Part shown: positions 34,232-42,592 of the stretch, piece after piece
Layout: each line of letters starts with the position of its first letter
Numbering within the stretch: position 1 is the stretch's first letter
DNA from: Planctomycetaceae bacterium
Lineage (GTDB): Bacteria; Planctomycetota; Planctomycetia; Planctomycetales; Planctomycetaceae
Direction of reading: 5' to 3'
Assembly (NCBI GenBank): GCA_020426325.1
Contig: JAGQQG010000016.1
Location: 1-64,000, forward strand
DNA length: 64,000 bases
The notes under the pieces: model-generated
What the model saw: only the letters and a program-made list of their open reading frames with translations
Databases searched by the model: none
Told to the model about the DNA's origin: nothing
Translations under genes and position numbers: made by a program

Positions 34232-35461
34232 ATGAGTTCTTACGAAACAGCCACCCGGTATTTCGAACAGGCAGCGAATGTAATGGGGATCTCCCCGAAC
34301 ATGAGAAAGCTGTTGCGGACTCCGCAGCGGGAGGTGAAAGTACAGGTTGCTCTGGAGATGGATGACGGGCAGGTCGAAACCTTCATTGGATACCGAGTGC
34401 AGCACGACAATGCCCGCGGTCCGATGAAAGGGGGCTTGCGATTTCACCCTGAAGTGGACGCGGATGAAGTGTTGGCGTTGGCAACGCTGATGACCTGGAA
34501 AACGGCGATCGTCAACATTCCTTATGGAGGAGCCAAGGGAGGAATCTCGATCAATCCGCGAGACCTCAGTCCGGGTGAACTGGAGCGAGTGACCCGGAAG
34601 TTCGTCGACGAGATCCATGACATCATCGGTCCAGACAAGGACATCCCGGCTCCCGATATGGGCACCGGTCCACAGGAGATGGCATGGATCATGAACCAGT
34701 ACGGGAAGTATCACGGATACAACCCCGCCTGTGTGACCGGAAAGCCGGTCGAACTGCATGGGGCGGACGGGCGGAATGAGGCCACCGGTCGAGGGGTTGC
34801 CATCCTGACCAAAGCCCTGCTGGATCGATATATGGCCCCGATCAAGGAGGCTCGAGTGGCAATTCAGGGATTTGGCAATGTGGGTTCGTTCGCCGCTTCA
34901 TTCCTGCACGACATGGGTGCCCGAGTCGTCGCCATCTCTGATGTTTCCGGAGGGATCTACAATCCAGAAGGTCTCGACATTCCGGCACTGTTGAAGTATC
35001 AGTCAGCGAATGGCAGTGTCCAGGACTTTCCTGAAACGGAACCCATGAACAATGCTGAACTGCTCGCGGCGGATGTGGAAGTCCTGATCCCTGCCGCCAT
35101 TGGGAACGTGCTCACGGGAGAGAATGCAGGCGCTGTGCGGGCAAAGTTCGTCATAGAGGCCGCCAACAATCCAACAACTCCTGAGGCTGATGAGATTTTC
35201 CATGAGCGCGAGATCATCGTTCTGCCCGATGTGCTTGCCAATGCTGGTGGAGTAACCGTCAGCTATTTCGAGTGGGTGCAGAACCGGCAGCACTTTCGAT
35301 GGGATCTGCAGCGGGTTCGCGATGAGCTGGATCGCATCATGATCGACAGTTTTGAGAAGGTACTGACGATCGCCCGCGAAAAACACATCCCTCTCCGTGT
35401 GGCTGCCTACATTCTGGGGATTGGTCGGGTTGGCCGCGCCACTGTGCTGGGCGGAATCTGA
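34232..35461 (+). CDS. gdhA: Glutamate (Glu/Leu/Phe/Val) dehydrogenase
   Basis: A 409-residue hexameric-type dehydrogenase that interconverts 2-oxoglutarate plus ammonia and glutamate. The substrate region has [11 protein letters not shown] and [17 protein letters not shown] with the catalytic Lys, and [15 protein letters not shown] with the catalytic Asp. The NAD(P)-binding half begins with [10 protein letters not shown]. The length fits the NAD-type clostridial/archaeal branch. Coenzyme preference cannot be decided. AGAAAGAG precedes the ATG. The CNB-domain gene follows 56 bp later. Confidence 0.92.
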   Translation: MSSYETATRYFEQAANVMGISPNMRKLLRTPQREVKVQVALEMDDGQVETFIGYRVQHDNARGPMKGGLRFHPEVDADEVLALATLMTWKTAIVNIPYGGAKGGISINPRDLSPGELERVTRKFVDEIHDIIGPDKDIPAPDMGTGPQEMAWIMNQYGKYHGYNPACVTGKPVELHGADGRNEATGRGVAILTKALLDRYMAPIKEARVAIQGFGNVGSFAASFLHDMGARVVAISDVSGGIYNPEGLDIPALLKYQSANGSVQDFPETEPMNNAELLAADVEVLIPAAIGNVLTGENAGAVRAKFVIEAANNPTTPEADEIFHEREIIVLPDVLANAGGVTVSYFEWVQNRQHFRWDLQRVRDELDRIMIDSFEKVLTIAREKHIPLRVAAYILGIGRVGRATVLGGI

Positions 35462-35517
35462 TCGGTTGAAAACTCCACTTCATTCAAAAATCTAAACGAA
35501 CACTTCCAAGCAACGGC

Positions 35518-36042
35518 ATGAAAGAATTTGTCAACGAACTGACCTCCTGTTCTTTGTTTCAGGGCCTGAATCGCGATGAGTTGGTCCGACTGTTCGATCT
35601 CGTCGAAACCGAGACGTTTGATGCAGGGACCCGAATTCTGGTCGAGGGACGGACTTATCGGACCCTGTGGGTGATTCTGCGTGGTACTTGTGAGGTCGTC
35701 CGGCAGAGTGGCAACGGTGTCGATCAGCAACTGGCCGTGCTCGAGCCGGGAGGGATCTTTGGGGAGATGTCCTTCCTGCAGGAAGCGCCGCACTCCGCGA
35801 CAGTGAGAACATTGTCGGAGGTGGAGGTTGTCCGATTCATGCCATCTGCTTTCGAAGTGTTGAAACAATCCAATCCGGCCATTGCGATGAGAATCACCTC
35901 GAACTTGGTTCAACTGCTCTCAGACCGATTGCGACGAATGGACGCCTGGATTTGCGAGCTGATCGCTCAATCCGAGGACCGTCGCCATCACGCGGAGTGG
36001 AAGGACTTCCAGTCGAAGCTCTACACCGACTGGTCATTCTGA
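35518..36042 (+). CDS. Cyclic nucleotide-binding-domain protein
   Basis: A 174-residue single CNB domain (residues 10-130) with a short helical tail and no DNA-binding domain. The phosphate-binding cassette reads FGEMSFLQEAPHSATVRT (81-98): Glu83 is present, but the Arg that binds the cyclic phosphate is replaced by His92. cAMP binding is therefore doubtful and it may be a protein-protein or other ligand module. It may be co-transcribed with gdhA. Confidence 0.8.
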   Translation: MKEFVNELTSCSLFQGLNRDELVRLFDLVETETFDAGTRILVEGRTYRTLWVILRGTCEVVRQSGNGVDQQLAVLEPGGIFGEMSFLQEAPHSATVRTLSEVEVVRFMPSAFEVLKQSNPAIAMRITSNLVQLLSDRLRRMDAWICELIAQSEDRRHHAEWKDFQSKLYTDWSF

Positions 36043-36077
36043 GTCTGAGTTCAATCCACTCATTCGTGCATCCAAGA

Positions 36078-36097
36078 ATCGTGAGCATGTTCACGAT
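36078..36097. repeat. Inverted repeat between convergent genes
   Basis: ATCGTGA (36078-36084) and TCACGAT (36091-36097) form a perfect 7-bp stem with a 6-nt loop in the gap between the CNB gene and the acidic/basic protein gene. It could be a weak terminator or an operator; no T-run follows. Confidence 0.3.
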
Positions 36098-36140
36098 GGA
36101 AGCAGAGTGTGAAATGAGGATTCGTTGGAGCAGCGAGATG

Positions 36141-37418
36141 TCAGTCGTTGCTGCGTTTGCCGCCACCTCGTCGACCGCCGCGGCGCGAACCCGAGCGACC
36201 CTGGCCTCCCCTGCGGCGTTTTCCCTCGGAATCCGCATCGCCCGAATTGGAACTCGATCGACGTCCACTGGGACGGACCAGATACCCAATCGCCTCTTCC
36301 CAAGTCGGGATGTTCGCGTTCCGTTGGCGGTCGCCTCGGGAAGTCGTTGTCAATTCCTCCTCTTCAGGTTCGGAAGACTCGGATTCCAACTGATCGCTCT
36401 CAGTGGTCGTTGCTTCAGATTCGCCTGTGGAAGTACGACGACCACGCCTGCGACGTCCGCCACGTGACCGTCTTCGTTTTTTGACGGATTCCTTCGAGTC
36501 TCCGTCATCATCAACTTCGAGTCCAGCTCCAAAGCCATCATCATCGTCCGACAAGGGCTCGTCGGATTGACTGCTCAGAGTCTCATCTGGTTCGAAGTCT
36601 TCCTCTTCAGTGTCAAGGTTGGCATCAGACCTCTCTCCCGCTGGAGAGGATTGTTCTGAGGTGTCTTTCCTGCCTCTCCTCCGCCGTCCTCGCCTGCGAC
36701 GTTTTCGCGGCCGGTCCTCGGCGTCCTCGTCCTCTTCAGAGTGGATGTCCGAACGAGAGGGACAACTCGCAGCCTGAGTTTTTGCATCCTCAAGGCCAGC
36801 TCCAAACTCGTCATCGTCCAGAAGTTCGTCGGTCTTGCTGAGCGATTCGGCGACTAAGTCCTCAAAGGACGACTCCTCTTCTTCATCAGCGACAAAGGAG
36901 GTCACCGATTTTGATTGAGCAGTCGGTTCGTCATCCCATTCCCAACCTTCAAGAGCATCCCAGTAAGAATCGTCTGATCCCTCAGAGGAAATCTCTTCCA
37001 ACTCTTCTTCTTCGACAGACTCCGAGTCATCGATCAGTTCTTCATCCAACAAATCGTCAGACTCAGTTTCCTCGGTTCTAACCGGCTCACGAGCTGACTG
37101 ATGCCCGGAACTACTGGGACCTTGCACGATCTCATCCTCGGGGTCCAGCAGCGATCCACCGAAGTCATCATCGTCGTCCTCATCAAAGGCCGAAACACTA
37201 CTCTTGGAGACCTTATCCTGTGACGCCAATTCGGAAGAGGGCACTTCTTCAGCCAAGGGGACATCCTCAGAGAATAGATCATCCTCCAAGTCGAATTCCT
37301 CGACCTCAAAGGGTTCCATCTCTCCCGGTTCGGCTGACAGGTCGACACCAAACAGGTCTTCAGCAAGTGATTCGAGTTCGTCGTCAGAAGGGTCTGACGG
37401 AATTGGATGAGTCGTCAT
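36141..37418 (-). CDS. Acidic/basic low-complexity protein with WEEAIGYLV motif and RGG-rich tail
   Basis: A 425-residue protein built of long Asp/Glu/Ser stretches broken by three very basic blocks (about 240-252, 316-332 and 390-425). DDEFGAGLE and DDGFGAGLE mark a repeated unit. The one ordered-looking motif, NIPTWEEAIGYLV (about 370), is short and typical of planctomycete proteins with similar tails. The C-terminus has RGG/SGSRRGG repeats, like nucleic-acid-binding tails. It has no enzyme motif, and little more than a role in binding RNA or DNA can be suggested. Codon use appears normal, so it is not a spurious frame. Confidence 0.72.
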   Translation of the reverse strand: MTTHPIPSDPSDDELESLAEDLFGVDLSAEPGEMEPFEVEEFDLEDDLFSEDVPLAEEVPSSELASQDKVSKSSVSAFDEDDDDDFGGSLLDPEDEIVQGPSSSGHQSAREPVRTEETESDDLLDEELIDDSESVEEEELEEISSEGSDDSYWDALEGWEWDDEPTAQSKSVTSFVADEEEESSFEDLVAESLSKTDELLDDDEFGAGLEDAKTQAASCPSRSDIHSEEDEDAEDRPRKRRRRGRRRRGRKDTSEQSSPAGERSDANLDTEEEDFEPDETLSSQSDEPLSDDDDGFGAGLEVDDDGDSKESVKKRRRSRGGRRRRGRRTSTGESEATTTESDQLESESSEPEEEELTTTSRGDRQRNANIPTWEEAIGYLVRPSGRRSSSNSGDADSEGKRRRGGQGRSGSRRGGRRGGGKRSND

Positions 37419-37510
37419 AGTAAGCGAAGTTAACGTGGGCGAATGGCCAATGCAAGGCTCGATGTCCCTGTGAGTTCACTACTTGTGGCCGTTCACCCTT
37501 GAACATAGAA

Positions 37511-37541
37511 AAACCCCGCTTCCTGTCGAGAATCGGGGTTT
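37511..37541 (-). terminator. Rho-independent terminator after the thioredoxin gene
   Basis: On the minus strand AAACCCCG and CGGGGTTT form an 8-bp stem with a 15-nt loop, followed by further T residues (GGGGTTTTTC). It begins 28 bp after the stop at 37570. Confidence 0.75.
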
Positions 37542-37569
37542 GACGATGTTCGTATTGCAGTTGAACAAC

Positions 37570-38040
37570 TCAGCGGTTGCTGGCTCCGGACGCTTGCGAA
37601 ATGCGATTTTGCAGATCCTTAGCGGCTGCGAGATTCTTGTACATGGGGCCCGGCTTGGCGTATCCCTCAAATCGACCAAGGAGATCAGCATCCGGGCTCA
37701 GCACGATCGTGCATGGCAACGACTCGACTTCAAGGATTTCAGCAATCTTCTTGTTCTCGTCGACATCGATATGCACGGGAACGAAAGATTCATTGATGTA
37801 TTTCGCCATCTGCGGATTTTCGAGTGTCGTCTTTTCGAGCTTCTTGCACCACCCGCACCATTCGGCACCAAACACAAGCAGCATCGGTTTGTTGTCACGA
37901 CACGCAATTGCGTGGGCCGCCCTCAGATCGGGCTGCCATTGAAGTGGAGACGAGTCCGGCTCTGCTGCCGATGAGAACCGCCCGCTGAAAGCGGCTACGC
38001 AGACACCCAAAGTCGCCAAATACGCCAGTTTACGCCGCAT
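37570..38040 (-). CDS. Exported thioredoxin-family protein
   Basis: A 156-residue secreted thioredoxin. A Sec-type signal peptide (about 1-25, ending SSAAEP) precedes the fold, which has the active site WCGWC (61-65) and the cis-Pro segment SLPCTIVL. The protein resembles the DsbD-gamma / thioredoxin_7 type that reduces or rearranges disulfides outside the cytoplasm. It has its own terminator, so it seems to be a single-gene unit. Confidence 0.87.
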   Translation of the reverse strand: MRRKLAYLATLGVCVAAFSGRFSSAAEPDSSPLQWQPDLRAAHAIACRDNKPMLLVFGAEWCGWCKKLEKTTLENPQMAKYINESFVPVHIDVDENKKIAEILEVESLPCTIVLSPDADLLGRFEGYAKPGPMYKNLAAAKDLQNRISQASGASNR

Positions 38041-38302
38041 TTCTTGCTCCTCGTCTCATTACCAGGCCAAGCTCATGGTCCTGAGAAACTTATCGGAGTT
38101 TGACTGCGGTCAGCTCTGTGAGAATGCGCACAGAAGTCGAGAATTCGATGGCTTCAGGCCCTGCAAGATCTAACCCGAGACAACAGGGGCAAATAAGCTA
38201 AGACAGGAAGGTCTTTTGGCTTTGTTTTCAAGCTTTGCACACCCCACCTGTACGAGTGGCTGGCTGCCTACGCATATCTTGGGGAACTCAAAGATTGTCA
38301 GC

Positions 38303-40138
38303 TCAGAACAACGGTCGTCCGCAGGGGAACGGCGGGCACTCGGGAAACATCTCGTAAACAACATCAGGGGAGGGGCTGACATCATCGCTGATGCGGACTT
38401 CCTGTGTGGCAGACACCGTCTCGGCCGCCCGACTGGTCACCTTCGACGAAAGAGTTGCGGTTCCGTTCTTCACGGCCTCCGTCGTCAAGCGGGTCCGAAA
38501 GACCTCTCCTGCTGAGATTCGAGGGATTTTCAACTCAAGGGTGTGGCCATTCGGGTGGTCCAGTTCGTCGGTTAACTCGACTGCCAGGACAAGGTTCTCG
38601 ATGTCATCACCTCCCCGATTTTGAACTTCGAACACTGTTTTGACATCTGCCCCCGATGCCACTGCCTGCGGTGCGAACATCTCAAGGCTGAGCGGTTGAA
38701 CCGGTTCCTCAATGCGCACCGGCTCGGGTTCAAACTGAGGCATGAACTCCTCTGCGGGCTCCTCTTCAAAGGGGATCACCTCGGGCAGAGGTTCCTGATC
38801 AACGGGCTCTGCCTCCGGTTGAGGCAGAGGCATCGGTTCGGGCTCATCGAAGAACTGTGGAATAGCGGATGCTGGGGGCTCTGGTTCCGGCTCAGGTTCC
38901 AGAGCAACCGGCGGCGGCTCAGGGCGAGGAGCGCGCACGTTACTCACAGCAGCGACGCGGGTCGTGACCTGCACCGCACTTTTGTGAGTAAGGAGAACCT
39001 CCGAGTTGGGTTGCATCTCGATTTGAAGCTGCCGGCGCTCACCGGGACGCAATTCGGACAAGTCCCAGACAAGCGACTCGCCGATGACCTTGGCTGGTGG
39101 GCTTGTACTGCTGACTCGCTGAATCTCCGAGAGCTGTTCCCGCACCGTCACACTGTCGAGTGTCTCTTCGCCGACGTTCTTTACATTCAACGTGTACTGT
39201 AAGGGCTGACCGACGGGCGCATGTCCAGGTATGGTTTTCTCGATCACGACGCTGGGGTGACGCTGGGTCGAGAATTGATCCAAAGGTTCAACAATGGATT
39301 CCGGCTGAATCCAACTCGGGGCTTCGATTGTTGATCTCACACCCACTCGTGATGCATAGGGAGTGAAATTCAATGCTCGCTGGATTCGATCCAACCTCGG
39401 TTGTCCCCACTGATCGTAGATTGCCGACTGCCCAAACCGACGAGCGAGCTCTTGAACGTCAATCCGCGTGGGTGTGGAAACGACGCTGATCTGCTGTCGG
39501 GAACTCCACCCGGCTGGCAACATAAGATTCGCCAGTTGCATCTGCAATTCCGGGAGTGAGAGGTTGAGGTTTGACTGCGGAAATACCTGTTGACGTCCTG
39601 CTGGTGTCTCGAAAGGATCAAACTCAGGCTCTTTCGGCGCAGGTTGTGACAGATCGAAGGCAGGCAGTATCTCCAGTGTCGCAATACCCTGCGTCGTCGC
39701 AGCCGGCTGGGCAGGTGGCGGAATGCTGGCGGGCACTGCCGTCGTGATGGCAGGCATGAGGAACAACAGGATTGTGAGAATGATGCCCATGACTCCGGAG
39801 ACGGCTGCCCCAGTCCACACGGGCAAGCCACCCAGCCAGCCGAAAGCAGTTTCAATCCCACGAACGAGGTCGGACAGAAACTCGTGAATCCCGATGATCA
39901 GCCATCGCCACAAAGTGTTGAGGACCGCAAAGGGCCACAACATTGCGTCACGGATGTCATCCAGGAATTCGTCAATCGGATGGGTGAAGAACCAAAGCAC
40001 CCGCAGCAGGAATCGCTTGAACTGAATCCACCCGGCAGCGATCTCCGGGAAGATGTACCGAAAGCTCAAATAGCGTTTGTGCCGCTTCATCCATGGGTAA
40101 GCACTCACAGCTTGTCTCCTCCTGCCCCTCCTGGTCAT
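38303..40138 (-). CDS. Large membrane protein with DUF11-type domain
   Basis: A protein of about 611 residues. A very basic N-terminus and an amphipathic region with RYLSFRYIFPEIAAGW and RVLWFFTHPIDEFLDDI lead to one clear TM helix (about 145-165). The rest lies outside. It includes a DUF11-type beta-sandwich (TIPGHAPVGQPLQYTLNVKNVGEETLDSV), a second such domain near the C-terminus (TVFEVQNRGGDDIENLVL) and between them a Pro/Glu-rich linker (PEPEPEPPAS). It looks like a cell-surface or wall-associated protein. The ATG at 40138 is a guess; a TTG at 40243 keeps the frame open further. Confidence 0.7.
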   Translation of the reverse strand: MTRRGRRRQAVSAYPWMKRHKRYLSFRYIFPEIAAGWIQFKRFLLRVLWFFTHPIDEFLDDIRDAMLWPFAVLNTLWRWLIIGIHEFLSDLVRGIETAFGWLGGLPVWTGAAVSGVMGIILTILLFLMPAITTAVPASIPPPAQPAATTQGIATLEILPAFDLSQPAPKEPEFDPFETPAGRQQVFPQSNLNLSLPELQMQLANLMLPAGWSSRQQISVVSTPTRIDVQELARRFGQSAIYDQWGQPRLDRIQRALNFTPYASRVGVRSTIEAPSWIQPESIVEPLDQFSTQRHPSVVIEKTIPGHAPVGQPLQYTLNVKNVGEETLDSVTVREQLSEIQRVSSTSPPAKVIGESLVWDLSELRPGERRQLQIEMQPNSEVLLTHKSAVQVTTRVAAVSNVRAPRPEPPPVALEPEPEPEPPASAIPQFFDEPEPMPLPQPEAEPVDQEPLPEVIPFEEEPAEEFMPQFEPEPVRIEEPVQPLSLEMFAPQAVASGADVKTVFEVQNRGGDDIENLVLAVELTDELDHPNGHTLELKIPRISAGEVFRTRLTTEAVKNGTATLSSKVTSRAAETVSATQEVRISDDVSPSPDVVYEMFPECPPFPCGRPLF

Positions 40139-40556
40139 GACCCGTCGACGTTGATCGTGTCGGCGAGTCGCTGCCTCCCTCGGAGTCACCCCCGCACGCG
40201 ACTGAGATGAAAGAACACGTCGCGATGGTGCGTTGGATACCAAAACAGGCCGATCATGGGAAGACGGAACGACTTGGGTACTCTAACCTGCGATGAAGTT
40301 CAGAAAGAAAAATCATTCCACCCAACTGATGAGCGAGTTGTGAACAGAGAGTCATCTGGTTGCAGTGCGATGAATCTGTACTGCATTTTGAGGAAATCGA
40401 AGGTCAAACATCACAACTGGCAGAAGATGCCGGATTGGTCTTGGCGGCTTCACAAGGGGCGTCGTATACTCCCGCCCCGCTCGCGGCAGGCACTGGATGG
40501 TGCTGATTCAAACCGCGACGGTTCATCAGAAGCACGCCCGTGCACGGAGGCCAAGC
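40139..40556. other. Divergent region, DUF11 gene / RmlD-like gene
   Basis: About 420 bp without a supported gene. It ends with GGAGG at 40546-40550, a strong ribosome-binding site with 6 nt to the GTG at 40557, which decides the start of the next gene. I see no other structure. Confidence 0.5.
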
Positions 40557-41498
40557 GTGAAGAGACTTCTCATCGTTGGTGCTGAAACCGTTGTGGGGGC
40601 AAACCTCGCAACCGAAGCATCTGACCGGTATCAGGTCGTTGCCCTGACACACGAACCCCGCGTCTCAATTCTCGGTTGCGAAATGCTGACCGCCGGGAAG
40701 GACGGCCCGAGCCCGCAGGAGTGGCTGGAAGACCTGCAACCTGATGCGGTCGTCCTGTGCGGCCCCGCGTCCCGGTCAGCCTGGGATTCCGCCACGGAAA
40801 CTGTCATCGACGAACAGATGGTCTTATCAGCTGGTGAATGGGCGGCAGCCTCTCGCTCGCAGGAGTGCCATTTCACTTTCATTTCCTCAGATGCTGTCTT
40901 CTCCGGACCGTGGATGTTCCATGATGAAGACAGCCAAGCTTTTTGTCCGTCTCCGGGTGCTCGATTGATACTTCGAGCTGAGAAGATGGCTGCCGAACAA
41001 TGCCCGCAGGGATTGATCATCCGGACCAATGCCTTCGGCTGGTCACCTGCTGGAGGTTCAGTGGGTTGGATCGATCAGATCCTTGCGGACCTCGACCGTC
41101 GGTCACTCCAGAACTACGACTTCTTGCGACACGGTACGCCGATCCTGGCCACCGATCTAGCAGACATCCTTCTGCGTGCGATCGACGAAAATCTCACCGG
41201 CTTACACCACGTTGGAAGTGCTGAACGAGTGAATCCGTTGCAGTTCGCGCAACGGTTGGCCGATCACTTCGAACTCCCGTGGCTGTCTGTCCGACGAGCT
41301 GAGGAATCTCTGGATGAGCCGGTCGTCGGCTTCGGGGCCGGCGAGACCTCTCTGCAGACCAAGAAGATCCGCAAAGCCCTGTGCGTGGCGATGCCCATGC
41401 TCTCGGAGGGACTGAGCCGACTCCGTGCACAACAGCAGGACGGCTACTGTGACCAGTTCGGACCGGATCATCCGGTCGCTGTTCGACAGAGTGCCTGA
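40557..41498 (+). CDS. RmlD-like NAD(P)-dependent reductase, atypical active site
   Basis: A 313-residue Rossmann-fold protein of the dTDP-4-dehydrorhamnose reductase (RmlD) type. The N-terminal KRLLIVGAETVVGANL binds the cofactor, LQPDAVVLCG and FTFISSDAVFSG are the typical second and third strands, and LIIRTNAFGW follows. The catalytic YxxxK of the extended SDR family appears as LRAEK, so the Tyr is replaced by Leu and the Lys kept; activity may differ or be lost. The GTG start has GGAGG 6 nt upstream and replaces the longer open frame from 40497. No other rhamnose gene is near. Confidence 0.75.
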   Translation: MKRLLIVGAETVVGANLATEASDRYQVVALTHEPRVSILGCEMLTAGKDGPSPQEWLEDLQPDAVVLCGPASRSAWDSATETVIDEQMVLSAGEWAAASRSQECHFTFISSDAVFSGPWMFHDEDSQAFCPSPGARLILRAEKMAAEQCPQGLIIRTNAFGWSPAGGSVGWIDQILADLDRRSLQNYDFLRHGTPILATDLADILLRAIDENLTGLHHVGSAERVNPLQFAQRLADHFELPWLSVRRAEESLDEPVVGFGAGETSLQTKKIRKALCVAMPMLSEGLSRLRAQQQDGYCDQFGPDHPVAVRQSA

Positions 41499-41523
41499 AA
41501 GAATCAGTGGGTCAGACTGATGA

Positions 41524-41555
41524 AAAGGCCCGGCTTGGAAACAAGCCGGGCCTTT
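41524..41555. terminator. Bidirectional terminator with 14-bp stem
   Basis: A perfect 14-bp stem, AAAGGCCCGGCTTG and CAAGCCGGGCCTTT, with the tetraloop GAAA, lies between the convergent RmlD-like gene (stop 41498) and PEP-CTERM gene (stop 41579). The A-run and T-run at its two ends let it work on both strands. Confidence 0.85.
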
Positions 41556-41578
41556 ATTGTTCTTGACCACACATTTTT

Positions 41579-42244
41579 TCAGGCAGCGAGGTCGCAATCC
41601 CGTCGACGTCGACGGTTGACAGCGAGAAATGCCAGACTCCCAACACCAAGCATGGCCATACTGGCGGGCTCCGGGACAGCATTCAGCTGAATGTTATCAA
41701 AGTCGGCTGTCTGACCGGCATTGGCTCCAGAAAGCACGATGCGGAAGAAGGCAGTTGAGGAACCATCCAATGCATCGATGGCGCTCAAATCATACGAATG
41801 AATATGATAACTGGCGTCCATGTTTGTCACGGTCGAAAAGCTGGTAAACGTCACATTGTCGGTCGACCAAAACAGTTCGCCATCAAACCCTTGTCCACTT
41901 CTCTTGTAAGCAAACGAGAGCACCGGATTCATGTAAGCTGACAAATCAGCTTGCATTGTGAATCCAAGACCGTTGGTTCCATCTTCTGTTAGACTCAAGG
42001 CGCTCCCGGCAGGGGTGGCTCCGACCGCGTTGTTAGTCGTACCCGTTGGGGCAGACAGGGCCGTTGATGGCCACGCTGCATCAATTGTCAGCGTTGCCCC
42101 CGCATCCGTGCCCATGTCAGACAGGATCGAATGGTCATCACCGTTGTAGGTGTTGAAATTCCAGTTCGCGACAAGTGATGCTTCGACCGAACTGGTGGTG
42201 ATAGTAAGCGCAATGATTCCAACAAATGTGAGCGTAGCCCGCAT
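41579..42244 (-). CDS. PEP-CTERM sorting-domain protein
   Basis: A 221-residue exported protein. A signal peptide (about 1-22, ending SSVEAS) precedes a beta-sandwich-like body with many Thr, Ser and Asp (WNFNTYNGDD, FRIVLSGANAG), and the C-terminus has the sorting signal VPEPASMAMLG, a TM helix and the basic cluster NRRRRR. Such proteins are cut by an exosortase and held at the cell surface or released. GAGGAG lies before the ATG. The exosortase is not in the window. Confidence 0.87.
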   Translation of the reverse strand: MRATLTFVGIIALTITTSSVEASLVANWNFNTYNGDDHSILSDMGTDAGATLTIDAAWPSTALSAPTGTTNNAVGATPAGSALSLTEDGTNGLGFTMQADLSAYMNPVLSFAYKRSGQGFDGELFWSTDNVTFTSFSTVTNMDASYHIHSYDLSAIDALDGSSTAFFRIVLSGANAGQTADFDNIQLNAVPEPASMAMLGVGSLAFLAVNRRRRRDCDLAA

Positions 42245-42592
42245 GGTCGGGTCTCCTCAGGAAACCCCATCGCAAAGCCATTCTTGAGCGGTCAGCAGAT
42301 GGTCACTCGTGTGTGTGGCCCGTACTTCGTGTCCGAGTCGATACAACCGGTATCACCATTTCAACTTAGTGACTCCCCGGACCACTCACCAGAACAATCT
42401 GGGAAAAATACTTCGAGGATGAGAAACGTGAGCTATGTGAACCTAGCCACTGAAGCAGTGGGCGCATGATCAGTGTTTATGCTCTACGTCTTACGATTAT
42501 CGAGCAGAATCATAGTCGCAGGGGGGCACGATTGACCTTCCCCGTGGAGGCGATCGCCGTGATCAATGTCACTCACTCTGGGAGCCATTCCA
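42245..42592. other. Intergenic region before the PEP-CTERM gene
   Basis: About 350 bp with no supported gene. It holds the upstream control region of the PEP-CTERM gene and the end of the AroDE-like gene. The plus-strand frames here are short and have no ribosome-binding site. No hairpin terminator is obvious after the AroDE-like gene. Confidence 0.45.
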
